Part shown: positions 43,273 to 50,681 of the stretch, in pieces
Position numbering within the stretch: the first letter of the stretch is position 1
Layout: each line of letters starts with the position of its first letter
Assembly (NCBI GenBank): GCA_022447625.1
Contig: JAKVAX010000002.1
Location: 62,001 to 126,000, forward strand
Source: Flavobacteriales bacterium
GTDB lineage: Bacteria; Bacteroidota; Bacteroidia; Flavobacteriales_D; Sanyastnellaceae
Direction: 5' to 3'
DNA length: 64,000 nt
Position numbers and translations under genes: made by a program
The notes under the pieces: model-generated
The model's input: the letters and a program-made list of their open reading frames with translations, nothing else
Database searches by the model: none
What the model was told of the DNA's origin: nothing

Positions 43273-45930
43273 CTACGGTTGATAATTCTCTAGGAAGAAT
43301 TGCTGGTATCCCTCCAAGTCTTTGGTCTTAAATAGAGTCACGTAATTCTCTTTCGAGATCAACGCTGTGGTGTAACCAGCGTCTCGGTACTCCTTCATAT
43401 CGTCACTTGCCATGAATACGCCGAAGAAAGACGTTGCATCTTCCAAACGGTTAAAGGTTTTGACAAGGATTACCTGATTGTTTCGGTCGATCAAATTCGA
43501 AGACACCTTTAAGCCAGAACTACTGAAGTTCTTTCCGGTGAAGTCTGACATCTTCGCCTTCGTGGCGTTGAGATCAGTACCGCGCACCGGAAGTACCATC
43601 ATAAAGTAATGACGTGCCGATTCGTTGTAGTTGAACGGCGATGGTGCTGGTGGCTCATCTTTCGGCTCATCCGTTGTGTCTTCTTTTCCTCCTGCGCCTT
43701 CTGATTTCTCCCCACGAAGTTTCGCGAGCAGTTCAGTAGCGAAGGCAGATTCTTCTGTGTTCGGACATTCGGCAATGACCGACTCTAGCTCTGCGAAGTA
43801 GTTGTCACGCATACCGTACTGTCCATCCATGTATCCTACAGACTGGGCCTTGAGCACTTTGTATTTACACAAGATGCTGTTGTCTGGCTCTGTGCGAATC
43901 ACACTGTCTGTTTCCGTGATCACTTCTTGGTAACGTCGCTGGTAATACTTCGAAAGCACCAACTCATAAGCTTCGCGCTCTTCGGCTTTCTTCAGCTCGG
44001 CGTAATCCTGATAATCAGGATTCTCTACGAGCAGGGCCCATTCTGACCCTGGGTAACGCTCCGTAATAAGGTCTCCCCAATATTGACTACTACATGTTCC
44101 ACAGAACGGGTTCTTATACCCTTGAGACTCCTTATATAGGTAGCTGCGGTACAACAGGTAGAAGCTTGTTGGGTGGAACTCTGAATCGTCATAACGTGTT
44201 ACCAAAACTTCCCACTGCTCAATCGCGTTGTCAAGGTCTTCTAGCTTCTCACGGTAGATAACTCCTGAGTTGTAGTAGGCGTTAGCAATAGACCCCTTAG
44301 ACGCTACTTGACCCGCTTCGCTACATGGAAGCGAGGCCAACATTTGGTCTACCGTAGGGATTCCATCCGTTTCAACAACCAAGGTGTCTTGCGGCGCGTC
44401 AATCACCTCTTCCTCTTCATTGTTGAATGTGGTCTCTAGCTTTTGGCTTCGGCGCCAGTTGTCTTCTAGCTTACGGTCGCCCCAGTAGTCCAAGAAGTTA
44501 CGCTGGCCGATGTCGCGGAGCTGGGCATTGTATACCCAGAACGCACCGGCGTTTCCTCCGCCTTGCCCGGCTGCCGCTGCTGCTGCTGCCGCCGCTTCGA
44601 GCGCTAGACGTTCTTCTTCTGCTTCGTCTTCCTTTTGCTTGCGAATCTTCTCAAGCTTAGCGATCAATGATTCTTCGTCGAGCTCACAGAGCGCTGTCAA
44701 ACTATCTTGCTCCTCAATCACGTTCAAGTGCTGTACGAGTTCTGTCAAACTCTCTGCTTTGTTCTTAACGTCGAGGTAGCGTTCGTGCTCTTCTTGAATG
44801 TTGCGGTAAGTGCTGTCATAGTAAGCCTGCGCGCTTTGATAGTCTTTGTCTTCCAAGTGAAGGTCTGCCAAACGCAAGAAGCTCTTCATCTTCTGCTTCT
44901 GGTTACCTTGATTCACCTCTACCGAAGTCTTCAAGTAGTCAATACCTCCTTCACGGTTTTGTTCTTCAAGTTCCAATTCCGCGAGAGCGTAATAAATCTG
45001 ATCTTGATACTCCAAGTTCTTCTCGTCCTTCAACATCTTGAAGAGCGTCTCCTTGATCTGGTTTGAATTTCCACCTCGACGATCGAAGGCCATGGCTTGC
45101 ATAATCTTCGAGTAGAACTCCATCTCATAGGTTGGCTTGAGTTTCAACACGGCGTTGAAGTAGGCAATCGCATCTTGCCCTTTGTTCTGGCGCTGCATCA
45201 ACTGAGCAAGAATGAAGGTCGGACGTGCCATCTCCTTCTTCTTCTCCATTAAGTTGATTCCCTTTTCGAGCTCCTCAGTAGCTTCCTTCCACATCTCTTG
45301 ACGAATGAAGTAATCAGCATACACGAGCTGAACTTCAGATTTCACCTCAGGCTCGAGGTTCTTCATCTGCGAAGCTTTAAGAATGGCGTTCTTCGCCTGG
45401 TTGTAACTTTCACGTTCCAGGTAAACACGCGTAAGCCAAGCGTTTGCTTGGGCTTGCATATTCTTGTCTTTGTACTTGCGACTTACGTAGAGGAACATCT
45501 CCTCTGCCTTGAAGTAGTTGCGCTTAAGGAAGTAGGCCTGACCAATCAACAGGTAGTTATCGTCAATCCACTTATTCATTTCCGGACGTTTCGACTTTCG
45601 TTTGTCGCGTTTCGGAGGGTCCATGTTGTGGCGTTCGATGACCCGCGAACTCTTCTCAATGGTTCGCTCCATGAGTGGAAAGATGCTTTGCGCAGATTCT
45701 TCGTCTCCATAGACGAACAGAGGTAGAACCTCATCGTAATCATCTTCATGCTTATCCCAGAGGGTCGCGTCGGCTTCCTTCATGGCTTCTTGTGCGTAGA
45801 AGAACCCATTGTAGTGCGCCGTGGTATTGTGGAATACACGGTACACGAACCCGTCTTTCCTCGTTGTACATGCAAGCATGAACAGGAAAGCGAAAACAAG
45901 CACAAACCGAAGTTGCTTATGGATATCCAA
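43273..45930 (-). CDS. sprE: T9SS-associated TPR lipoprotein SprE/PorW
   Basis: It is an outer-membrane-associated lipoprotein needed for type IX secretion and gliding in Flavobacteria. The lipobox LACT is at about residue 21. The signature NTTAHYNGFFYAQEAMKEAD follows, then many TPR motifs across residues 120-400 (for example AKNAILKASQMKNLEPEV; ATEELEKGINLMEKKKEM). The middle has a poly-Ala/Gly linker and GAFWVYNAQLRDIGQRNF, and the C-terminus is a SPOR-like region (RHYFMMVLPVRGTDLNATKA). 885 residues fits. It explains how the T9SS-tagged proteins of this window could be exported. Confidence 0.88.
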   Translation of the reverse strand: MDIHKQLRFVLVFAFLFMLACTTRKDGFVYRVFHNTTAHYNGFFYAQEAMKEADATLWDKHEDDYDEVLPLFVYGDEESAQSIFPLMERTIEKSSRVIERHNMDPPKRDKRKSKRPEMNKWIDDNYLLIGQAYFLKRNYFKAEEMFLYVSRKYKDKNMQAQANAWLTRVYLERESYNQAKNAILKASQMKNLEPEVKSEVQLVYADYFIRQEMWKEATEELEKGINLMEKKKEMARPTFILAQLMQRQNKGQDAIAYFNAVLKLKPTYEMEFYSKIMQAMAFDRRGGNSNQIKETLFKMLKDEKNLEYQDQIYYALAELELEEQNREGGIDYLKTSVEVNQGNQKQKMKSFLRLADLHLEDKDYQSAQAYYDSTYRNIQEEHERYLDVKNKAESLTELVQHLNVIEEQDSLTALCELDEESLIAKLEKIRKQKEDEAEEERLALEAAAAAAAAAGQGGGNAGAFWVYNAQLRDIGQRNFLDYWGDRKLEDNWRRSQKLETTFNNEEEEVIDAPQDTLVVETDGIPTVDQMLASLPCSEAGQVASKGSIANAYYNSGVIYREKLEDLDNAIEQWEVLVTRYDDSEFHPTSFYLLYRSYLYKESQGYKNPFCGTCSSQYWGDLITERYPGSEWALLVENPDYQDYAELKKAEEREAYELVLSKYYQRRYQEVITETDSVIRTEPDNSILCKYKVLKAQSVGYMDGQYGMRDNYFAELESVIAECPNTEESAFATELLAKLRGEKSEGAGGKEDTTDEPKDEPPAPSPFNYNESARHYFMMVLPVRGTDLNATKAKMSDFTGKNFSSSGLKVSSNLIDRNNQVILVKTFNRLEDATSFFGVFMASDDMKEYRDAGYTTALISKENYVTLFKTKDLEGYQQFFLENYQP

Positions 45931-46046
45931 TGTTCGTTGGTGTTGTTTGATTTCGGCTTCTCTTTAACAGAGAACACGCAAAATTATTTTAATTTTTCCT
46001 TTTTTCTTTGCCTTTTCGGCGTTTCAGCCGTTCATTCACCGTCACA

Positions 46047-46919
46047 ATGAGCAAACGGCGCAAAAAAATAGTTAGAAAATTAAAGCGTGAATTTCGTCTT
46101 TCTCTGCTTCACGAGGCAAGCTACGAAGAACGTTTTTCCATTCTGCTCACACCTTTTAACGTAATTCTGCTGATCGCAGGAATTGTGGTTGTCATTGGTG
46201 GAATTACCTATGCTATCACTGCGCTCACGCCTTTGCGTGAATATGTGGTGCCGGGTTATATCGATCAGCAACACCGTCAAGATGCCTTGGATGCCAAACT
46301 CAAAGCTGACTCGTTAGAATACCGTTTGAAGCAGCAAGAGGCTTACTTGGTGAATCTTCAAACCATTCTCACTGGTGGTGTTCCTTCAGATAGTTTGCTT
46401 CAACAACAAGCTGGCGGTGACGCTAGCGCAGAATTGGATTACGAAATCTCTTCGCAAGATTCTGCATTGCGTGCTCAAGTGGAAGATGAAGATCGATTCG
46501 TTTTGCGCGTGAGTCAATCTAGCGCCGAAGAAGAAGGTGCAACTACTGGGTTTCTATTCAAGCCTGTAGAAGGCACCATCAGTTCAGGCTACGATGCCGA
46601 CAATGACCATTATGGTATCGACTTGGTAGCTCCAGAAAACAGTGTGGTCAAAGCGGTAACGGATGGAACCGTAATTCTATCAAGCTTCACCAGCGACGGC
46701 GGGAACGTTATCGCTATTCAGCACAAGAACGAATTCATTTCCATCTACAAACACAACAGTGCCTTGTACAAGGAAATGGGTGAGCAGGTACGTGCGGGGG
46801 AGTCGATCGCGGTGATCGGAAATACAGGAGACCACAGTGATGGGCCTCACCTGCATTTCGAATTATGGCATCGAGGGAACCCGGTGGATCCCCTCGACTA
46901 TTTCATCTTTGAAGAGTAG
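46047..46919 (+). CDS. M23 (LytM) metallopeptidase with membrane anchor
   Basis: A basic N-terminus (SKRRKKIVRKLKREFRLS) precedes one membrane helix (VILLIAGIVVVIGGITYAI), a coiled coil (KLKADSLEYRLKQQEAYL) and a C-terminal LytM domain. Zinc ligands are in YGIDLVAPENSVVKA (His just before, Asp) and HLHFELWHRGNPVDP (HxH). It probably trims peptidoglycan cross-links or activates amidases. It is divergent from sprE across a 116-bp region. A reverse variant of the dispersed motif is at residues about 126-129. Confidence 0.9.
   Translation: MSKRRKKIVRKLKREFRLSLLHEASYEERFSILLTPFNVILLIAGIVVVIGGITYAITALTPLREYVVPGYIDQQHRQDALDAKLKADSLEYRLKQQEAYLVNLQTILTGGVPSDSLLQQQAGGDASAELDYEISSQDSALRAQVEDEDRFVLRVSQSSAEEEGATTGFLFKPVEGTISSGYDADNDHYGIDLVAPENSVVKAVTDGTVILSSFTSDGGNVIAIQHKNEFISIYKHNSALYKEMGEQVRAGESIAVIGNTGDHSDGPHLHFELWHRGNPVDPLDYFIFEE
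46421..46433 (-). repeat. Dispersed motif, one-mismatch copy 9 (reverse)
   Basis: The minus strand reads TTCTGCGCTAGCG, with the core intact. It codes DASAE in the M23 peptidase. Confidence 0.65.
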
Positions 46920-46920
46920 A

Positions 46921-47847
46921 CTACTCTACAAGTATAATGTCAAAATCTACGAGATCAACGAACTTCTGAATTCGGTGATCAATCTCATTTGTCGTTAACG
47001 ACATCAAACGCTCTGGTCCGAACGCCTCACATGTAAACGACGCCATCGCAGATCCGATGATCACGGCACGCTTCATGTTCTGGAATGAAATGTCGTCTGT
47101 GTGTGCAAGGTATCCGATGAACCCCCCGGCGAAAGTATCTCCAGCCCCTGTTGGATCAACGACGTCTTCCAACGGCAGTGCTGGTGCGAAGAATACTTGT
47201 TCTTCATCGAACAAAAGTGCTCCGTGCTCACCTTTCTTGATGATCAGGTAACGCGGACCCATTTTTAGGATCTTCTGCGCCGCCTTCACCAATGAGTGCT
47301 CACCCGTCAGCTGACGTGCTTCTTCATCGTTGATCGTCAGTACATCAACCTTCGCAATCACTGCCGCAAGCTTGTCCATCGCGATGTCCATCCAGAAGTT
47401 CATCGTATCAAGCACCACGAGCTTCGGACGTTTCGGCATTTGGTCAATCACAGACATCTGTACTGTTGGGTCAAGGTTTCCGAGCATCACATACTCAGCT
47501 CCTTTCGCCTCTTCAGGAACCACCGGTTGGAAATCAGCCAATACGTTCAACTGTGTATCGAGTGTATCACGAGAATTCATGTCGTAATGGTACTTCCCAG
47601 ACCAGAAGAAAGACTTCTCTCCTTCTTTAATCTGCAGACCGCCTTGTGCGATACCTCGCGCTTTCATGTCAGCCAGAAACGCTGAAGGAAAGTCATCACC
47701 CACCACAGAGATGAGTTCAGAATGCTTAACGAAGTAGCTGGCAGCCAGCGTGATGTAGGTTGCGGCACCACCCACTACTTTATCGGTTTTCCCGAATGGT
47801 GTTTCAATGGCATCAAAGGCCACTGTTCCAACTGCGATTAGACTCAT
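46921..47847 (-). CDS. PfkB-family carbohydrate kinase
   Basis: A ribokinase-type sugar or nucleoside kinase. VGGAATYITLAASYF is the N-terminal substrate-binding block, and DPTGAGDTFAGGFIGYLA is the C-terminal PfkB signature with the catalytic Asp. 308 residues is typical. The substrate is not clear, and an adenosine- or sugar-like ligand is possible. It converges on the M23 peptidase, with only one base between their stop codons. The upstream -7-like TATCTTTG (minus strand, 47869-47862) is 15 bp from the start. Confidence 0.88.
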   Translation of the reverse strand: MSLIAVGTVAFDAIETPFGKTDKVVGGAATYITLAASYFVKHSELISVVGDDFPSAFLADMKARGIAQGGLQIKEGEKSFFWSGKYHYDMNSRDTLDTQLNVLADFQPVVPEEAKGAEYVMLGNLDPTVQMSVIDQMPKRPKLVVLDTMNFWMDIAMDKLAAVIAKVDVLTINDEEARQLTGEHSLVKAAQKILKMGPRYLIIKKGEHGALLFDEEQVFFAPALPLEDVVDPTGAGDTFAGGFIGYLAHTDDISFQNMKRAVIIGSAMASFTCEAFGPERLMSLTTNEIDHRIQKFVDLVDFDIILVE

Positions 47848-47928
47848 GTGAAATTTTTCCGCAAAGATATTGTTTTGCTTATAAGATTAGCGTAATATTG
47901 CACCCCGTTTTACGCGGGCAACATACCT

Positions 47929-48002
47929 TCCCCTGTAGCTCAGTTGGTTAGAGCATCTGACTGTTAATCAGAGGGTCGTTGGTTCAAGTCCAACCGGGGG
48001 AG
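47929..48002 (+). tRNA. tRNA-Asn (GTT)
   Basis: A complete cloverleaf of 74 bases: acceptor TCCCCTG/CGGGGGA, D-arm with AGCTCAGTTGGTTAGAGC, anticodon stem TCTGA/TCAGA with loop CTGTTAA (anticodon GTT at 47973-47975), and T-arm with GGTTCAAGTCC. CCA is not encoded. Confidence 0.96.
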
Positions 48003-48010
48003 CAGAAATG

Positions 48011-48036
48011 AGGGGGCAATTGCCTCCTTTTTTTGT
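48011..48036 (+). terminator. Terminator after tRNA-Asn
   Basis: GAGGGGGCAATTGCCTCC forms a hairpin with the self-complementary centre GGCAATTGCC and runs into TTTTTTT. Confidence 0.8.
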
Positions 48037-48045
48037 GCCCGAGAT

Positions 48046-48171
48046 GTAAGGACGCATATATGCGTCCATATCCTGGGTCTACAATTGATGGGTTCTTCCA
48101 GATCACCGTGCCCTTTCAATTGGTTCACACCTAAACCGCGGTGATGGTGGATGGATTTCATCCATCCCTAC
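48046..48171. mobile_element. REPIN-like element A
   Basis: The left end is GTAAGGACGCAT-AT-ATGCGTCC, a GTA(A)G-led hairpin. The right end is GGATGGAT-TTC-ATCCATCC followed by CCTAC/CTAC, that is, the same kind of unit inverted. The two ends therefore form an imperfect inverted pair of REP sequences, each a short hairpin next to GTAG/CTAC. No transposase is inside or nearby. Confidence 0.7.
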
Positions 48172-48271
48172 GATACGCCTTTTATCTTCTGATTCTTTGT
48201 TGAGGCGCATAAATCCCGAAGCACGGGACAGGTGCGCCGCTAAAGGACCAATTTCTCACACGGAGCGAGAT
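48172..48271. repeat. Conserved spacer between REPINs A and B
   Basis: This 100-bp spacer matches the one at 49177-49275, including GAAGCACGGGACAGGTGC and CCGCTAAAGGACC. So the two REPIN pairs are copies of a larger unit. Confidence 0.75.
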
Positions 48272-48398
48272 GTAGGGGCGCATGAAATGCGTCCAAATCC
48301 CGGGCCGACCATTATTGGGTTCGACCGTTACACGATTCAGGTTTAGAGGTATCACACCAAAACCAGGGTGATGTCGGATGGATTTCATCCATCTCAAC
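48272..48398. mobile_element. REPIN-like element B
   Basis: The left end is GTAGGGGCGCAT-GAA-ATGCGTCC. The right end is GGATGGAT-TTC-ATCCATC with a decayed terminus CTCAAC. The interior contains GGTTTAGAGGTATCACACC, also found in element C. Confidence 0.7.
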
Positions 48399-48489
48399 CA
48401 ACACATTCCTTCTCATTGGATCTTCATGGAAACAGAAAATACCACATTCGTGTGATTCGTATTTCTTTTTTGGTCATGAACTTTGTACA

Positions 48490-49041
48490 ATGAAAACCCG
48501 AATCAAGATCATCTACGGTTCTGACACCGGTAATACTGAACATGTGCTAACTGATGTTCTTACACCTTTATTAGAAGAGTTTGATTTAGAGGTGAAAACT
48601 GTGGCGGAAATCTCTCCTGAAGACTGGGCAACCCACGACGTCTACATCATTGGGGTGCCAACTTGGTACTTCGGTGACCTTCAAAGTGATTGGGATGATT
48701 ATTTTGAAGAGTTTAAGAAGATTGATTTCTCTGGAAAACATGTGGCTTTCTTTGGGTTGGGAGATCAATTCGGATATGATGAATGGTTCATTGATGGAGT
48801 AGGTATCTTGGCTAAAGCGCTTATCAATAACGGAGGCAAGACATTTGCTCATTGGCCAATTGAAGGCTATGAGTTCACAGAAAGCAAGGCCCTTATTCCT
48901 GGTAAAGAAGACCACTTCTTTGGATTAGCGATAGACGAAGACAACCAATATGAGCAGACGGAAGACCGCTGCACTCAGTGGGTAAACATCTTGAAAAAAG
49001 ACCTTCAATCTATCGTTGCTTCACTGGCGGCTCAAGTCTAA
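48490..49041 (+). CDS. fldA: Flavodoxin (long-chain)
   Basis: An FMN-binding electron carrier. The phosphate loop is YGSDTGNTEH (residues about 9-18). The aromatic FMN-stacking loops are GVPTWYFGDLQSDWDD and GLGDQFGYDEWFIDG. 183 residues with the extra 20-residue loop marks the long-chain class, which replaces ferredoxin under low iron in many bacteria. A -7-like GAACTTTG ends five bases before the ATG. The gene is alone between two REPIN pairs. Confidence 0.93.
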   Translation: MKTRIKIIYGSDTGNTEHVLTDVLTPLLEEFDLEVKTVAEISPEDWATHDVYIIGVPTWYFGDLQSDWDDYFEEFKKIDFSGKHVAFFGLGDQFGYDEWFIDGVGILAKALINNGGKTFAHWPIEGYEFTESKALIPGKEDHFFGLAIDEDNQYEQTEDRCTQWVNILKKDLQSIVASLAAQV

Positions 49042-49061
49042 GTGCTTCTTGATTTCACCTC

Positions 49062-49176
49062 ATAGGAATCATGCGTCCATGTCCTAACGCCTACCATCAT
49101 TGGGTTCGTCCATTTCAGGTTTAGGGGAATCACATCAAAACCCGGGGGATGCCGGATGGATTTCATCCATCCCTAC
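49062..49176. mobile_element. REPIN-like element C (left end decayed)
   Basis: The left end keeps only ATAGGAATCATGCGTCC. The right end is intact: GGATGGAT-TTC-ATCCATCC then CTAC. Its interior matches element B more than A in the GGTTTAGGGGAATCACA segment. Confidence 0.65.
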
Positions 49177-49275
49177 GATACACCTTTCTTCAGGGTTTTT
49201 CCGTTGAGGCGCATGAATCACGAAGCACGGGACAGGTGCACCGCTAAAGGACCGATTTCCCCCAAGGGACCAAAT
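49177..49275. repeat. Conserved spacer between REPINs C and D
   Basis: This 99-bp segment parallels 48172-48271, with shared GTTGAGGCGCAT, GAAGCACGGGACAGGTGC and CCGCTAAAGGACC. Confidence 0.75.
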
Positions 49276-49404
49276 GTAGGGGCGCATGAAATGCGTCCAA
49301 ATCCAGGTTTTACGCCCAAGGAGGTTCGCACCGGTTACGTTGCAGGGTCGAGGGAATCACACCCAAAACCCGGGGGATGCCAGATGGATTTCATCCACCC
49401 CTAC
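49276..49404. mobile_element. REPIN-like element D, overlapping a gene's stop codon
   Basis: The left end is GTAGGGGCGCAT-GAA-ATGCGTCC, identical to element B over 23 bases. The right end is GATGGAT-TTC-ATCCACC then CCTAC at 49401-49404. The TAG stop of the minus-strand outer-membrane protein gene lies in this terminal CTAC. Confidence 0.7.
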
Positions 49405-50681
49405 CCTCTCGATGTGCGCGTCACCTGTTTTGAGCGATCGCGTTCAAAAGACCATTGAATACCGAGCATTCCGAAGGCGTTGGTGTAGCTTCGGCGTACA
49501 CGCGTAGTGATCTCTGTGGTGTTCGATTCACGAGAAGCATAGCCCCCTTCTATTCTTAACCTCCTGTTGCCTTTGTGGCGGCGCATCATCTTTGCGTTGG
49601 CACGTAAGTTTGTGTACTCCAAAGTTGGAAATGGGACTCCTTCTGCCTCTCTAGCTAGACGGTCGTCGTAGTCTCTGCTGGTGTAGCTGACGGATGAATT
49701 GACCTTCCAGTTATCTGTCTTGACATAGAAGCGAATACCTGGTTGCCATTGCACGTAGCTGAAATCTCCGTTACTGATGTCGAATCGGCGGGTGTACTCG
49801 ATGAAGGGTTTTACCTTCACTTGCTTACTCATGGGGAACGCGTAATCTAGCTGTCCAACTATATATCTCCAGCGTCTTGCCGTGTAGGTGATGTTCGGGT
49901 CAAACGGGAAGAAAGGGTCTGGCGCCAGTGGGTCTGGGTCTTCTTGAAGCAACTCGTAATTGATCCAATCGAAGTAGCGACGATCACGGGCGTGTACCTC
50001 TATTCCGATCTTCTGCGTTCGTTTGGCAATCACGCCTGTCTTGATTTCTTGACGAAACTTTGCTCCCCACTCACGCTGGGTCAAACTCACGTCTTGCTTA
50101 TTCAGGTCACAGCCGAAACAGATTTCGTAATTCTTATACGAATAGGTCACTTCCAGCTTTGATGAGTTCCCCCTCGTTTTTTGGCGTTCCACATAAGCGC
50201 CGCCGTCTACTTGGTTGAAAGAGAACGGTGTCAAAAGTTCGCTACCAAGAACGTTCAGTCCAAGTCGGTCTTGTGTTCTCAGTCGCACGTGCGCTCCCTT
50301 GCGCAAGCCGGTTTTTGGCTTGTGGTCATAGCTCAGCTTCGAATAGGCCTCCGTTGCGTTCGCTTGTGTGGTGTTCTGGTAGCGCAATACCTCACCGTGC
50401 GTCTTCCAATTGATGCGGTGGGCATTGAACAACCATTTCATGTTGATCGTTCCTTCCAATTGTAAGAAGGGTTCGCTCACAATGAGCTGAGAACGTTTTA
50501 AGGTGTCAACCACGCTCGAATTGTCACGAATATAGATGTCAGGAGAATTGAAAATGTTGTCACGATATCCAGGCGCAGCGCTGAGTTTGATCGACATAGT
50601 CGACTGAGCACTTATTTGTGATGTAAACGCAATGGCGAGTAGCGTCAACTGCAGGATCCGGTATTCAAATTCCTTTCTCAT
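49401..50681 (-). CDS. Outer-membrane beta-barrel-like protein, last gene of the envelope operon
   Basis: A signal peptide (MRKEFEYRILQLTLLAIAFTSQ...) is followed by a 400-residue region of alternating strands rich in Arg, Tyr and Trp at strand ends (INMKWLFNAHRINWKTHGEV, KLEVTYSYKNYEICFG, RRWRYIVGQLDYAFPMSKQV, VSYTSRDYDDRLAREA). This predicts a barrel of 16 or more strands. No family is recognised. Its start lies 17 bp inside the TPR gene. The stop codon is supplied by a REPIN end, and the last residues (SKQVTRTSRG) are not barrel-like, so an original, longer C-terminus may have been replaced. Confidence 0.7.
   Translation of the reverse strand: MRKEFEYRILQLTLLAIAFTSQISAQSTMSIKLSAAPGYRDNIFNSPDIYIRDNSSVVDTLKRSQLIVSEPFLQLEGTINMKWLFNAHRINWKTHGEVLRYQNTTQANATEAYSKLSYDHKPKTGLRKGAHVRLRTQDRLGLNVLGSELLTPFSFNQVDGGAYVERQKTRGNSSKLEVTYSYKNYEICFGCDLNKQDVSLTQREWGAKFRQEIKTGVIAKRTQKIGIEVHARDRRYFDWINYELLQEDPDPLAPDPFFPFDPNITYTARRWRYIVGQLDYAFPMSKQVKVKPFIEYTRRFDISNGDFSYVQWQPGIRFYVKTDNWKVNSSVSYTSRDYDDRLAREAEGVPFPTLEYTNLRANAKMMRRHKGNRRLRIEGGYASRESNTTEITTRVRRSYTNAFGMLGIQWSFERDRSKQVTRTSRG

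Noticed and set aside
44570-44600. GCT/GCC trinucleotide tract in sprE as a phase-variable microsatellite
   Set aside because: It codes a short poly-Ala linker with mixed codons. A three-base unit cannot switch the frame.
47929-49404. Integrative element next to tRNA-Asn
   Set aside because: No integrase, no copy of the tRNA 3' end at the other side, and the flanked gene is an ordinary flavodoxin. The repeats are REPIN-like.
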